From NCBI GenBank assembly GCA_018287875.1, contig JAGVVL010000027.1:682001-746000 (forward strand): a stretch of DNA of 64,000 nucleotides, in the 5' to 3' direction. The notes under the pieces were generated by a model. That model was not told the DNA's origin. It worked only from the letters and a program-made list of their open reading frames with translations, and did no database searches. Every line of letters begins with the position of its first letter. The stretch's first letter is position 1. Shown here in pieces: positions 22,052 through 34,582 of this stretch. This stretch comes from Nigrospora sphaerica. Lineage: Eukaryota > Ascomycota > Sordariomycetes > Amphisphaeriales > Apiosporaceae. A program made the position numbers and the translations under genes.

Positions 22052-22258
22052 TGTCACGGGGTGATCCCTGTGACATCCTGAACCAGCTGTGGACCAGCTG
22101 GCCTGTGACAGAGTTCTGCTAAGTCAGTTCTTTACGGACCTCCGGTGGACGTCCAGATAAAAGTCCGCAACCGTGAAGACTTCTGTTTATAGCTCTTAGA
22201 GCTACGTCCTGTCTTTAAGCCTGACTCGTACCGACGGAATAGGAACCTAGACTGTAGC
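22052..22258 (+). repeat. left arm of the foldback/LTR-like repeat
   Basis: It begins TGTCACGGGGTGATCCCTGT and matches 8572-8778 over its full length with a few substitutions. It ends at CTAGACTGTAGC, after which the sequences diverge. The right arm is missing, so this copy is truncated or represents a shorter parental form. Confidence 0.75.
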
Positions 22259-25200
22259 GATAGGACTAATATGACCGACTCCTGTTCACCTGAACCCGTA
22301 CCTTGGCAGATAGGTCCTTTAAAGTAAATTAGTTATTTACTTCGTAATTACTTTATGAAACTTAACGTAAGATACCTTTTCTTATAATGAGACGGGCCCA
22401 GGTCAGCTTACTAAAGCACTGATCAAGGGAATCCCGCTTATAAAAAGCGTCCAAGCAGACTGTCATAGCACTAGGACAACTCAACAACTTAACAAGACAC
22501 ACACTTGTAAGCAGAACACCATACTGCTGCATGTTTCGCTCCTTACATGTCTCTTTTCTAGACCTCAATCGTCCTTGCTATATGTGCAAGCCTCTGGCCA
22601 GGGTATCCTCCCCCCTCTGATTACATATGCACAGCTGTGTGCAACCCACTGGGATCGGCCTCACGACCGCGCCTTTCCACCAGACACCCATGGTCCCGGT
22701 GTTTGTCTGTTCCATTATATTCCTAGCTTTTCTTTTAAAGTGTTCTCTTTGTTTCTGTGTGCCTGATTCCTATCTCTGCATAGAACCTGGATTGGTTACC
22801 CGGCTGAATAAGCTCTCTAGCGGCAGGTCTATGTACCTAAGAGACCAATCATCTTGATTTCAGAGCTTGGGGCGAGACAGGTGGTGCGCAGATCGGGAAG
22901 CAAAGGGATCTCACGTATAGGCCATTATCATTAGACTAGAGCACAAATACTTCTAGAAGGAAATCTGTACCTGGGTTAGTAGCGTTCGAATATAGACAGC
23001 GACTAATATTGGATCGCATCTGTCTATTAAGTGCTAACTGTGGACAACCAGATACATCCAATGCAACCCTTTGTACACATAAAGCAGAGATGTGCAGAAG
23101 CACCCGGATTGCGCAAGAAACTCTTAACCGAACAAAGGCCCTTTAGTGGTTAAAGGAGCAGATAGAAGCATCCGGGCACAGATTAGAAACTGGTGGAATG
23201 GGCAACAGAGATTGAAATAGCAGCCCCAGTTCCCCCAGCTAGATAGCACAGAACACACACACAGCGATCAATGGTACAACACCTGACATCAGATCCATGC
23301 GAAAGCAAACATTAACAAAGGCTGCTGACAATATATGCTTCCAGTTATTACAAAGCGCCGCGCTTGACAATAATATCTGCGGGATAATCAAGCCATATGC
23401 TCTATGGCCCGCGGCCGCGGCGAATACGTAGGAGTGACCTCTGCTTAGGCAACCTTAACATCTCCCGTTAGGCCGGGGCCAGTGAGGGCCAATAGCAAAA
23501 TACTTCCAGTGGATACACCGGTGGACAAGGAATGAAGAATAATATCAAGGGAAGAGTACGTGTGAAGCCCTAGTAGCGGAAATAGCCAGAGTTTACTGTG
23601 GTTAAAGGCCATAGGATGTAGCTACGCTACCTGACTGCTCATGACAAAACAGATCTGGCCTACACTAAATACACACGATATTGACAAGTACTTGCCTTAA
23701 GGAATCAAGCACTCAGAAGTGCTCTAGATAATAAGAGAGGATTAGGTAATTAGCAGGAAGCATAGCATCGATAATTATCCTTTCGACCCCATCGCCTGGG
23801 CGTCACTCAAGTGAGTGCGCACGCATGTATATGTGTACCATCTAAAGTAGATGTAGCCCGGCGGACAATCTATCCTTGCAATGTACCTATAGGATTCCCT
23901 TTTCGCTAAGCTAGGGGGTCGATTAAGGGACAGGCCCATCAAACCGCCACGCGTTTTACGACATCGCCATGTAACATTAGAGCAAAAAAACCAATTACTT
24001 TTCTATCCTCTAAAAAAGGAGGGTACTAAGGGGTGCGATAAATTTATACTTTTGTAATTAGGCGCCGCGAATGGACTACATTATGGACTGGGAACTGCTT
24101 CTTCACACGAAATTGCTCGGCGTGCCATCACGTTATTGTTTCGGTAGATTCTAGAAGACCCTGCTTGCCTGGTTTTTGACAGATGGGAATAACGAAAGTT
24201 CGTGGCAATGCTATTGGTGATCCCGTAGATTCTTAGGAGCTACCGCGAGAATCTAGATGACGCTTGGTGTGACGGCGCTGGCAACTGTACACTGATGGAA
24301 CAGGTGGTGGACACTGGCAGAAGGGAGGGCCTGTGCGTCTCAGGGTACTTAGATACCTTGAGACTGCCAGAGCCATCGTGTGTTTTCCTTCTTTTCTTCC
24401 TCACGTTGCTATCCTCAGTCAATCTACGATCAGTTGTCGACTTGTCCAACTGCGTGCCGTGACACTTGGGCGAATCGAGAGCGCCCGAGTTCCGGACTCT
24501 GCGTGATCTTGGTTGCAGTAGCGAGAACCCTCTCATTCGCACGAAACATCGGCAATGCAACTGAGACTGGTCTCAATATAACCAAGGGAAACAAGGAATT
24601 CAACCCGGAACCTTTTGTACATCTGAGGCCCCCACTATCGTCAGCGTGATCGAGCAGCTTGTAGACATCAAGCGGCGAGTGACAGCCTACCCCCCACTCA
24701 CTAGTACCATTTTATCAGCTGCGAATCCTTAAGTGGCACCGCTGCGCTGACCCTGCGACTGTGTTGTTGCGGCCTCGCTCACCTGCACCCAAGCTACACC
24801 CCTTCATGGACCATGAGTACTACTAGTTCTGTCACCTGCCTGGAGTAGCTGCGCCGCCACGCACTTCTTGGGTACTGTAACATGAGCGCCCGCCATCGAC
24901 CGCCCACCTAAGCGACGCACAGTACCAGCGCACCACACGTCGAGCCAGCCGCTGAAGGTCTTACGTGAAAAGCCTACAGAAGTAACTACATAAAGTTCAC
25001 TAATAATAACCCTCCTAATGGAACTGCGTCTGGAGTAACCTGATTCGCACTTTTTCGGTAGCTACGGTCGAGCGCAACGGCCCGTTGCTGTGCTAACGAG
25101 AAGCGGGGCAGATGATTAGCGGGCAGCAAACAGCAGATCCAGCCCCCTTCCGGGATTGTCGCTAAACTACCTCATCGCCTGCGGCCTGTACTAGCACCAT

Positions 25201-27407
25201 GCCAGCCAATATTAAAACAACACCTCCGTTATCCCCCAGGACATAGCGCCATCCTTTACAGATACCAATGTTTACTCATGGCAGAAGTCACTTGTCACTG
25301 CGACAGTTGCCATCAGCATAACCCGATCCTCTCGTAGGTTAGAGGCGTGCCAGCGGCGGCATCTGCCAGAAAATGCGCTGCTGCAACCATATCGTCTCCT
25401 CGCAGCCCGAGCCTGAAGAAACGACAACGGCGACAGCCCGATGCAAACGACTATAGGGATAGTTTAGCGCACAAAAGCACACGTTCTGCACCCAGTTCCT
25501 ACCGACAAAGCCCAGATGAGGCAGCTGCAACTCCACAACCGCTACAAGGGCGCACCTTGGCCATGGGTGCGTCGCCACAACCCACATTCACCACGGATCG
25601 CATCGCCGTCATCCCAATCAGTGCCCTCAATCGCATCATCTTCGTTATCGCAGCGCTCCCGTTCGAGGATCAGCCCGTGCAAGCGAGCCCTAGCTCTCCT
25701 TTAGCCCGACGACCTACCCGTAACACCGAAATCGATCGTAACACGCGACCAGTAAGCTCACAAATAGAGGATGGTAAGACTCCGCAGGCGCCGCCAAAAC
25801 CCTGATAAAAAAGGTCTGGGAGTCTCACCCGCTATACGGCGTCGAGATGTACATGGTCATCCGCATGAACAGTCGCTTCTATAAACATTCCTCTACAAAA
25901 TGCCCGAGCTAACCGCCCGCCCTCCTAATAGGGTGGCGAGGAGCGACCTACTGTGATAGGACAGCGGCTCTCGGGTACCGTCAGGCCATGTGCAGTTGGC
26001 GAACCTAAGGGCATTTGTGCTCTTTCTCGAGGGACCAATCTGCGCAGAAACCGGCCCACTTAATTGATGGATGTTGGTTGCGCACAGCAGCGAGTGTTAT
26101 GTGGAGAGAGAAGCACATGTTGTGGGGGGGGGGGGGGGGTGAGAACTCAACTGCTCCCTCGAGTGTGACAATACGGTGTGAAACGGACATGGGCGGAAGC
26201 GAACGGCGACGGTTCTCCATAAAGGAAGGTCCGCTACATGGTCCGCTTCGTTTATGTTATTCAACGGGATAAAAGACTTCGGTTACGGTGGAGGGCATTA
26301 ATTTATCCGCGCATTTATCCTAGCCACCTGTTGCAATACCCACCGCGAGCAGCTGTGGGAGGGGAGGGCTTCACCGCAGAACACCCAAGCAATCACAACC
26401 AGCATCGGCTCAACCGGTAAGGGCACCATCTAGCTAGTGCGTCATCCGTCTTTCTTCGCCAGGGTGTCGTGCAGTTTTCAGCCTTGAGTCCTTTGTTTGT
26501 CTGTTCCCATCTCTCTCTCGCGCGCGCGCTCTCGTACGGTCGCAGGATAGTGGGTTTTCCAACCCCGCGGAAAGAGGGAACGCGGATACCTACCTTCCTA
26601 GAGCGTGCACCTCCGTTATTGATAAATCACGGGGGTTTTCGGCTCGTTTCTGGCCTCCTACAGATGCAGTGCGATAAGCGAGCGGGGGAGGAGAGTTGAA
26701 GGGCAAGAATACATGGCACAGCAGCTGCAGGTGTCTTGTCCGCATAATATTGGCGCAGGGATGTTTGGGTGCGGGCGATCTTCCCTCTTGGAGAGAACTG
26801 GCTGAGATGCGGGTCCATGAAACCGTCCTGTCGGGTCGGAAGCGCTCGGGTAGCTTCCGCTGTTGGCTGGACCGCTTCTCGGGAGGGGCGCTATCCGCCC
26901 CCGTTGGCACCCCAGTAGATGAGGTGGAGGTTCGTAGTGCCCATCTAGCGGGGGAGAGAAAAACCGGACCTCGAGTAGGGTTCAAGTCGGCCCACGATTA
27001 TCGTATCATCATTTACAACTTCTGCTAAGTGTGGCAGGTTAGCAGGCTGCCAGGCGGGCGGATAAGGTAGGGTCGCATACAGAACACAGCCAACCTCTGC
27101 ATAATCCCTGGATGCCTTCCTTAACTTTCACCTCATTGGGTCGCTTTGCTGAAGACCCAGGTTCGGATGTTTGATTCAAACCATTGCAATGGATCCCTTA
27201 CATCGCTGCGTTCCGTGCTCGTTGGCTATGTGCGCTTCGATGCACTCCCCCCAGCTCCTCGTGGTTCGAGATCTCCCGGCGTCGGACCAGCTAGTGTGTA
27301 CTGCGCTGGAGCTGGCCTTCATAAACAGACCCGAGCCATCCTCTCCCTCAACTTAACCACATCCACTCCAGAATACACCGAATTCAGCCTCCTACACGAA
27401 GCCCAAC
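22259..27407. other. 5-kb region without a recognisable gene
   Basis: I see only short frames, several opened by TTG or GTG, and no domain signatures, splice-consistent exon chains or RNA gene pattern. A run of 16 G lies at 26124-26139 and a (GC)n stretch (CTCGCGCGCGCGCTC) near 26517. The region may be old mutated repeats or regulatory DNA. Short pieces up to 27407 may serve as promoter of the rhodopsin-domain gene. Confidence 0.4.
26124..26139 (+). repeat. poly-G run (16 G)
   Basis: Sixteen consecutive G residues follow ATGTTGT. The run could form a quadruplex on this strand. It may also be length-inaccurate in the assembly. Confidence 0.9.
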
Positions 27408-28657
27408 ATGACCGAATTCGATAACATCACACTACAAGGCGTGGGGATCTTCTTCATCATCCTCGTCAACCTTTTCGCCGCCGTTCGCATCTGGGCCAGA
27501 ACTGGTCAGTCCCCAGTCTTCCGCTGGGACGACGCCTGGTTGGTCTTAGCCTATTGCTTCTACATGGCCACCACGATTGCCTATTTAGTTCATGGTCCGC
27601 TACTGTTCCGGTACACGGATTTCCTTACAGGTGGCCCAGATTATCAGGGGAGGCCTCAGGACACGAAGACATCCAAGTCGTTGTTTCTTTTTTCACCCAT
27701 AGGCTTCTGGTTCACACTGTGGAGTGTGAAATCGTCACTCCTCGCACTTTACAAGAAGATGATGATCCAGCTTCCTTTTTACATCCAACTGTGGTGGGGA
27801 GTCGTTATCTACTGTTTTTTGGTAACACTAAAGCTTTTAAGTTGCTGCTTTCACTTGACCTCCTTGACTGACTGTACATTGTAGGGGATCATTGCTTGCA
27901 TTGTCACTCAAGTCGTTGTGTGCGACGAAATTGGCGGTTGGTTCGCACCAGGTCAATGCTCCGCCAGGCTCGCAAACATCAATCTCTGGGTGTCTTACTC
28001 AATTGACATCTCTTCGGATATCATGGGTAAGTTCCACCAGTCACACGTAGTGTTCATTACGACAGTCACCGCGGGGCACTAATGGGGATATCAAATAGTT
28101 ATGCTTCTGCCCCTCACCCTTGTCCGCCATCTCCAGATGTCGTTCACAAAGAAGATCAGCCTCAGTCTTCTGTTCTCCCTTGCGTTTTTTGTTGTGATAG
28201 CTGCCACGGTCCGAGCTGTCCAGATTAATCAACGCAATCTCAGGCCCCTACCTACTTGGGTTGCACTCTGGAGCATCATCGAGTCCTCAGTTGGTAAGCT
28301 AAACTAGACTGCGCGACGTAAGCTCCCTTAATGCTGACACTTCTGGTAGCCGTGATCGTAGGCTGTGGCCCCGGCCTCTACTGTAAGGCCAATCACCTCC
28401 AGCGATTCCGCCAAAGCAGCAAGAAGAGCGGAAATCTGACCGATAATAGTCTCCAAGCACCAAATTCCTCTCTTCAGCCCGGCGAACCGGTTGCCAGAGA
28501 CGTCCCCCTGAAACGCTTCCCCACCACTATGCTCTCTAAAGCCAACAATCGATTTGATAGTCAAGAAGAATTAGTCGGAAGCAGTGCCAGTACAAATATA
28601 TGTGGCAATATACGTCAGTTGGAACGCTCCTCGAGCGTATTCCTGGCGCAGCCATAA
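27408..28657 (+). CDS. seven-helix rhodopsin-domain (SAT4/PTH11-like) membrane protein
   Basis: Exons 27408-27821, 27885-28026, 28099-28293 and 28350-28657 join in phase to 352 residues. Introns are 63, 72 and 56 bp with donors GTAACA, GTAAGT and GTAAGC. The start is ATG 27408. Seven hydrophobic helices are visible: about residues 10-28, 42-65, 98-115, 125-150, 175-200, 210-232 and 243-262. The layout and the cysteines in the second large loop (CDEIGGWFAPGQC) fit the fungal rhodopsin-domain family named from SAT4 and PTH11-like proteins. These are usually plasma-membrane proteins of unknown ligand. The cytosolic tail is polar. The last about 15 codons (from about 28603) are antisense to the truncated copia element, so the native C-terminus seems replaced. 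Confidence 0.85.
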
Positions 28658-29982
28658 GTTGTGGATGTCCACATGGCGTAGCTTGGTAGATATCCTTTCG
28701 CTGCTACCGATCACGAGGCGAATCGTCTGCTGGTTGTCGCAGGCTATGCTGAACGGAGTGTCCAAGACCAATTGGATATCTCTGAAAAGGCGCTTCAGGG
28801 CTACCGTTTCCTTTGCTGCCTCACTGAGGGCCAGTAACTCGGCTTCAGTGGTAGAGGTGGTCACCGTAGCTTGTCGGCTTGCTTTCCAAACGACTGGTCC
28901 TCCGAATAGCTGGATGAGGTATCCCTGAGACGACTTCCTGGTGTCTGGATCGTCTGCGAAGGATGCGTCCGTCGAAATCGCTATGGCTTGAGGAGCCGTC
29001 TGGTGTATCAATGGCTTCCCGTAGCGTATGGACACGAATCTCGTGCTATAGGCGTAGCGAATACACCAATCTGCCGCGTCTAAATGGTCTTGAGAGGGAT
29101 TCGTCAGATGTCGAGATAGCTGCGAGGCTGCGTATGCCAAGTCCGGTCTGACCATAATAGCGCTGTAGAGGATGCTTCCGACGCGCTCCTGAAAAGCCTG
29201 AATCCTGTGCTTCGGAGCCACCCCCGAGTGCGTCTTGAGTGGCATCTGCGGAAGCGGCGTCGCTGGGGTTCTCCTTGGTGAAGATTGAAGCGTTTGGCGA
29301 CCTTCTCGAGATAGGCGTCGTGGCATAGCCAAAGGAGACCGTCTTGTAGCTCGCGAACGACCCTAACACCAAGGTAGTAGTTGACTTCGCCTTGGTCCTT
29401 CAGCTCATACGCTCTTTTCAGCGCTTCAATGAGTCTTAGGGCTTCGTCTCGCTTGTCAGGCCTGTTACAGACGAGAAAGTCATCCACGTAGAACACCACA
29501 AGGATGGTGCGCTCCTTATTGTGGTATAGGCATGGTTCCTCTGGAGAGGACCGAAGCCCGAGCTTCTCGAGGGTGCTTGAGAAGTCCCTGAACCATAGAA
29601 GAGGCGATTCTCGTAGCCCGTAAAGAGCCCTGAGAAGACGTAGGACGTAGCCCTCTCTCTCGTAGCCTGGTGGATACTCCACGTAGATAGGCTCCGCGTC
29701 CTTGCTGAAAAGTGCGTTGAGAAAGGCGTTAACCACATCGAACTGTCGTACCTCATATCCGAAGCGCGCCACGATAGCCATCATGATCCTGAACGACCTG
29801 GCAGCTAGAGTAGCTGCGTAGGTGCTCTCAAGAGTGTTGACCATCTGCTTGTCGCCTCTAACGACGATCCTTGCCTTACATCGCAGGTGAACGTTATTCT
29901 CGTCATACTTGTCGGTGAAAACCCACTTTAAGGGCAGTGTGAAGAGGCCTGGCGTGCGACGTGCTGGTTTCCAGATCCCCAT
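28603..29982 (-). pseudogene. copia reverse transcriptase and RNase H (frameshifted, truncated)
   Basis: The frame from 29982 encodes the copia reverse transcriptase: LKWVFTDKYDENN, KARIVVRGDKQ, FDVVNAFLNA, YGLRESPLLWF and the active-site block VVFYVDDFLV. Near 29280 the frame shifts, and 29332-28603 continues with VGSILYSAIMVRPDLAYAAS and RNase H (ISTDASFADDPDTRKSSQGY, STTEAELLALSEAAKE). It stops short of the normal end, where the sequence passes into the rhodopsin-domain gene. The protein would copy RNA to DNA in virus-like particles; this copy cannot. Confidence 0.9.
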
Positions 29983-30656
29983 CTCGTCTGCCTTCTTAAT
30001 CTCGAGCTTCGTAGCGTTCCTGAAGTCCTCTCCCTGGGATGAGTAGCTAATTCACGCCAGGAGCGTGGTGGTGAAGATAGAGTTCTCCCTTCTTCTTTGG
30101 AATCGCTCTCTGTTGCTCTTGATGACCGACACGCCGTAAAGATGCGCGCGTGAACAGTCCTGTGGAGAGAGTCCCCGTTCTGGAGGACATCTTTCCCTGT
30201 GAGGAACGTCCCGAGGAGCGCATTGAGGTGATTAGTCTCCTGCACTTGTATCTCCTCGGGGGTGTATTGGACCGCTAGGAATGAGTTCTGCGTCCCGTCC
30301 CTCCTAATCCTGACTCTCCCGCTCCTCCTCAGTACTGTATCTGCTGAGGGGGTTGGCCGTGCGCGAGGTCTGCGGACTCTCTGAGGCTGTTCCCTCTGAG
30401 GTCCCTCTGACTCTGGTAGAGCCACTGTGATCGAATCGAGGATCCGATCCTGGTCTGGTGTAGCCCTTGAGGGCGCTTCGTCAGCTATTCCCTGGCTTAC
30501 ACCTCCACTAGTCGCAGTTGATGGGACTTGTGGATCGCTGGCACCCTCTCCTGTAGTCCCAGGTCCTGGTGTGGACTCAGGTGTGAGGGGTGCAGCATGC
30601 GCATTCAGTCCGCCAGGCTCATGAGCACCTGACGAGCCTTCAGGAGCGACATCCAC
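29928..30656 (-). pseudogene. copia linker between integrase and reverse transcriptase
   Basis: A Pro/Ser/Thr-rich frame beginning PEGSSGAHEPGG continues the integrase C-terminus after a frameshift near 30640. It contains LRRSGRVRIRRDG, typical of the variable linker in copia polyproteins. It ends by frameshift near 29970, just before the reverse transcriptase. Confidence 0.75.
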
Positions 30657-32200
30657 CCCCGAGTTCTTGTCGACTGGTCCCTCGGGAGCGTTGCCTTCCC
30701 TAAGTTCCCAAGGTGAGCTTCTTGGGAGCTTTCAGGACGCAATGCTGTACCGACAATGTCATCTAGCTCCTCGAGCCTGTTCCAGAGCTGCAGTGTTTCA
30801 TTTGTGAAGCCTGTCTCGCTCAAAGGGATGTCTCCTGGCTCAACCTGTAGGTACTCTAGCGCCTCAGGGTCCAGCCGTTCTGACTCTCCTCCCTTATAGA
30901 ACTGCGTTTCGTCGAATGTGACGTCTCGCGTCTGAATGACCTTGCCGTGCTTTGGCAACCAGATTCTGTAGATATTGCTAGCGGCATAGCCTACCAGATA
31001 TCCTATCTGTGCCCTGTTTTGAACCTTGAACGCTCTGCGGTCTGCCCCAGCGGCGCGTCTTTGGTGAAGGGCGAAAGCCTTGCATCCGAAGACGTATATA
31101 CCGCTCCAGTCCGGTCGGAGGTCTGCCTGAGCCTCTCGCAGCTCCTGAGGGCTGTAGTGCGTCTGATTGAGAGAGAACCATTCGTCTAGCACCTCATTAG
31201 GGCTTCGGAAGCGCTGCGACTGAGCTGGGCTCATGTTGATGAGCTTCGTCGCAGCGGTGGTTGACTCTGGCCATAGCACCTCAGGGAGGCTGGCATGCGA
31301 TAGCATTTTCAGGGATCGAACAATTATCTCCTGACCAGCTCTCTCAGGGCCTCCGTTCGGCTCGTGTGTGTATGGGGGTGAGGTCTGAATCTCTATCCCT
31401 TCAGAATCTGCCCAGCGCTCGTATTCGGTCATGCCGTTGATCGCTATCACGCCCTTCTCCCCGTCGTGCTTTAGAACACAGAGGTGAAGGTTGTAGCGTC
31501 TCAGGACATGCCTCTCGAAGCTTCTGATGATCTTGAATAGCTGGGTATGGCTCTTCGAGGGCGTCGGAAAGGACCAAAGCTTGCCGCTGTAGTCGTCCTT
31601 CAGTACCAGTAGCCACTGGGAACCGTCGTATCCTCTGGGAAAGTCGAACAAGTCCCAGAGGACCTTAAAGAACGGTCTTGAGGCTCTTTCCGTAGGCCGT
31701 CGACTGACAACCTTACTAGCATGCGCCAGTCTGCAGACCTCACAGGTCCCCATGGGTTCACCCGCGATACCAACGTTCTTGCTTCGTTCTGGAAGCATCC
31801 TCAGAGCCGTCACACCAAGATGTCCAGTCCTGGCGTGCCACATAGCCTCTGAGTCCTTTCTCACTGCCGGTTTCTTAACCTGCACATAGCCCGTAGGGGC
31901 TCTTCTCACGACTGCAAACGATCGAATCGTTCCTGGCTGTGCTAAGGGTGGTTGTGGAGCGATAGAGTAGGAGGAATAAAGGGGCTTGTATTCCATGAAG
32001 ACTAGGTTGCCTATTCTTTGTAACTGCCGCACCACAGCACTGTTCGTGAGCGAACCGACCCTCAGTGTGCAGTCCTTGCCGCAGTACCAGACACTTGCGT
32101 CGCATAGCAGGGACTCCGAGATGATATTGGTGTGGAAACCCTCGACCAAGTCCACGTTGCGTAGCGTGAGGTCCAGCTTGACACCACCAACACCAAGGAG
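30605..32200 (-). pseudogene. copia integrase
   Basis: The frame at 32155-30605 holds the zinc-binding HHCC set (WHARTGHLG and CEVCRLAH). The DDE core follows: VLWDLFDF, LKHDGEKG and NGGPERAGQE supply the acidic residues. The C-terminal GKx-like part contains IGYLVGYAASNIYRIWLPK. It is separated from the upstream gag/protease frame by a one-base shift near 32200. The family inserts the cDNA into the host genome. Confidence 0.88.
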
Positions 32201-33530
32201 TGCCCCTTAATGACGCGTGTGCCGGTGCCTGTGATGCTAAAGGCCGAAGACCCGGCCTCCACCACCCTCCCAGGAGGTGCCGGAACGAAGGATCCCTCCT
32301 GAAGCATGGAGATGTCGTTCACAATGTGAGATGACCCGCAACTGTCGACGACCGTGGATTGCGATAGCGTGTGAGGGCCCGTAAGCGACGCTACTGCCAG
32401 GTTGATGTGCGTATCCATCTGGAATAGCCTTGGATTGATGCCAACAGCTGAGACGTGACTCGTGAGTCCAGCCGAGGAGTTGTTGGTCCATCCTAGCTTG
32501 TCGAGCTCATTTCTGAGCGACTTCCACTTGTTGTCCTTCAGGCGCTCGAGGATCTTCCTGACCTCCGACTGTGGAATTGGGTTGAAGGCCCTACCGTCTC
32601 TGAGGGGGCCTGCAGAGCCCCTGACGGCGTATTCCAGTCTTCTGCAATCTGTGGGCCTCCACTTATGAGGCCATCTTAGATTGCAAGGGCACTTTGACTT
32701 TCCGCTAGCTGACGAGGAGTCTTGGTCTGCGATGCCGGTTCCGCCTAGCGTTGCGAACGATCGTTGTTTAGCTCCTGGTAGCGTCCCAGAACTGACTTGC
32801 TCCATGAAGATGGCGCTCAGCTCGATTAGCTTCAGGGGCTCCTTGCCAGTGACTTCATCTGCAACGAAGTCGTCTAGTCGGTTCTGGGCCCACTGGGGAG
32901 CGAGTCGCTCCCCGATGGCCTTGAGGAATGTTTTGGCGGCCAGGTTGCCCTCCACCTCTGGTATCTTGTGGTTCTTGGCCAGCGCATAGGCGGCTGTGAA
33001 CTCCTGATGCCATGCTTCTGGAGCGACACCGCCTTTTGAAGCGCTTGCCAGGACCGCTTGGTAGCGTTCGCGAACAGCTGTCTTGATAGAGGTGTCCGAG
33101 GGCTCGTACTGTTTCTTTAGCTCCTTGAGGACGTTCTGGAGCGACTTCTTCGTGTCTGGGCTTTCATCGATACGGCTGTGAGCAGCCTAGAGATACTCCT
33201 TCCTGACAGTGTTCTTGACCCACTGACTGAGAGCGATGTAGTGCTGTTGGAGAGCGTTCCAGTCGTTGATCATGGCGGAGTACGTCCTTAGTTCGCGTGC
33301 GTACGTGCGATCTGCAGCGTCAAGAGCTTTCGTGTCGTTCGTCTCGCTCTCTGGAGGGGCTCTGTAGATAGGCATCTCAGGGGGTTCAGGAGGTATTCAG
33401 AGGTTGAGGCTTCAGGATCGATGTATGTCCAGATGCGTCGCTCCTCAGCGGCCATGCGAAGCTCATTGTACCATTCAGGCCAGTCGTATCTTGTGACAAG
33501 AGCGACCCGTTGGATCCTAAAGTCGGCCAT
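32062..33530 (-). pseudogene. copia gag and protease (frameshift and stop)
   Basis: Gag starts at ATG 33530 (MADFRIQRVALVTRYDWPEW). A frameshift near 33390 and a TAG at about 33189 break it. The longest open part is 32955-32062. A degenerate Cys/His knuckle (CPCNLRWPHKWRPTDCRRLE) follows gag. The protease site reads VVDSCGSSHIV instead of a D-S/T-G triad, so it is probably mutated. A frameshift near 32200 leads to integrase. Confidence 0.8.
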
Positions 33531-33676
33531 GGTGGACGTAGCTTGCCAGGCTGGCTGGACTGCTTTAGGGGATTTGAAAAGAGTTGGACAGTGAGAAAGG
33601 GGGTATAAGGTGATTTCCACGCTCTTCAGGCGTCCTGCGCAGCGTCTCTATTGTGAAGTAGAGGTATGCATGCAAG

Positions 33677-33689
33677 CCGGGCTCATAAC
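33677..33689 (-). other. primer-binding site for half initiator tRNA-Met
   Basis: Directly after the LTR end (CGACA) the minus strand reads GTTATGAGCCCGGC. This is complementary to GGGCTCATAAC of the anticodon arm of fungal initiator tRNA-Met (from memory). Drosophila copia and many fungal copia elements prime from such an internally cut half tRNA rather than from the tRNA 3' end. Confidence 0.65.
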
Positions 33690-33896
33690 TGTCGCACTGA
33701 AGGAGGCGTGGGAAGCGAAAGGTTCAAGGTTATCCATTAGAAAGGACAAAAGAAAGTGCCAGAGATGGCAGACTATATACTCGTAGCTGGGGACCGCTCC
33801 CCACATGCTCCATAGGACCTACTGCAGGTACCAGTAGCTCCTCACGTGATCTCAGGGGCGAAACTAGTGATAGCCTCATATTGCCACAATATAACA
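33690..33896 (-). repeat. copia 5' LTR (about 207 bp)
   Basis: On the minus strand it starts TGTTATATTGTGGCAATATG and ends AGTGCGACA next to the primer site. It holds a possible promoter word AGTATATAGTC. A diverged partial copy in the opposite orientation lies at about 34446-34580. Confidence 0.8.
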
Positions 33897-34157
33897 ATGA
33901 AGAAGTCGTTTGAAGTGGACAGGACATACCAATGAGGTGCACTGGATATGAGGACAGACATGGGACAACGCGTGGGCCAGCTTATCGCCGCCATGATCAC
34001 TTCTTTGTCCCGTGGCTACAGATAGCCATGAATCTCGGGATACACACCATGCAGGGACCCACACCGTCGGTAGGTAAGCCGGGCTCTCCTCGGCAGGAGG
34101 CCTGCCAGACGGAATACCATACCATATGCAGCAACTGCGCCGCACTTCCTAACACTT

Positions 34158-34257
34158 TGGTGGTAATAGTTCACACGGCTCCTCCCGAGATCTGAGACTA
34201 GCCCGCGGATGCCACATATGCGGCAGGTGATATAATGGAGCCGAATTATTACCACAG
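34158..34257. repeat. about 100-bp unit with inverted ends
   Basis: It starts TGGTGGTAATAGTT and ends AATTATTACCACA, inverted copies of each other with few mismatches. It could be a small solo LTR or a miniature element. No clear target duplication was seen. Confidence 0.4.
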
Positions 34258-34445
34258 TAGAGTATCGTGGGGAAGATGACCGTGTGCTCGGCCGCCTGAC
34301 TGTGCATATCTGTACCACATAGGCGGGGTACCAAACAAACGGCCCTGACATAGGTGTACGCTGGTTACCCCGCAGCCACACTTTGTTGAAGCGAGGATAA
34401 AGCACGCAGGCTAAGCAGATGTATTTGCTGATACTGACTATTTAT

Positions 34446-34580
34446 GGCAATATGAGGCTATTCCCAGATTCGCCTATCAGGCCACGTGGGGAGCTACTGA
34501 GACCTGCTGCAGCTCCTGCGGAGCATGTGGGGAACAATCCCCAGCTACGGAGTATATAGACTGCCATGTCTGTGATGAGG
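34446..34580 (+). repeat. partial copia LTR in opposite orientation
   Basis: It shares GGCAATATGAGGCTAT, GGAGCTACTG, GGAGCATGTGGGGA and CCCCAGCTACG-AGTATATAG with the minus-strand LTR at 33690-33896. The two form an inverted pair about 540 bp apart. Confidence 0.75.
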
Positions 34581-34582
34581 TG

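Larger units (their letters stand above)
28603..33896 (-). mobile_element. Ty1/copia retrotransposon, 5' LTR present, 3' end deleted
   Basis: On the minus strand the order is LTR (33896-33690), primer site, gag, protease, integrase, reverse transcriptase and RNase H, the diagnostic order of Ty1/copia. The polyprotein is broken by at least four frameshifts and a stop. The element ends at about 28603 inside the RNase H C-terminus with no 3' LTR, where it abuts the last exon of the rhodopsin-domain gene. Confidence 0.9.

Noticed and set aside
25347..25805. 152-codon frame
   Set aside because: Opens with GTG, Pro/Ser/Arg-rich, no family resemblance and no splice-linked neighbours.
26975..27000. 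GGGTTCAAGTCGG, resembling a tRNA T-arm
   Set aside because: No matching acceptor, D- or anticodon arm could be built around it.
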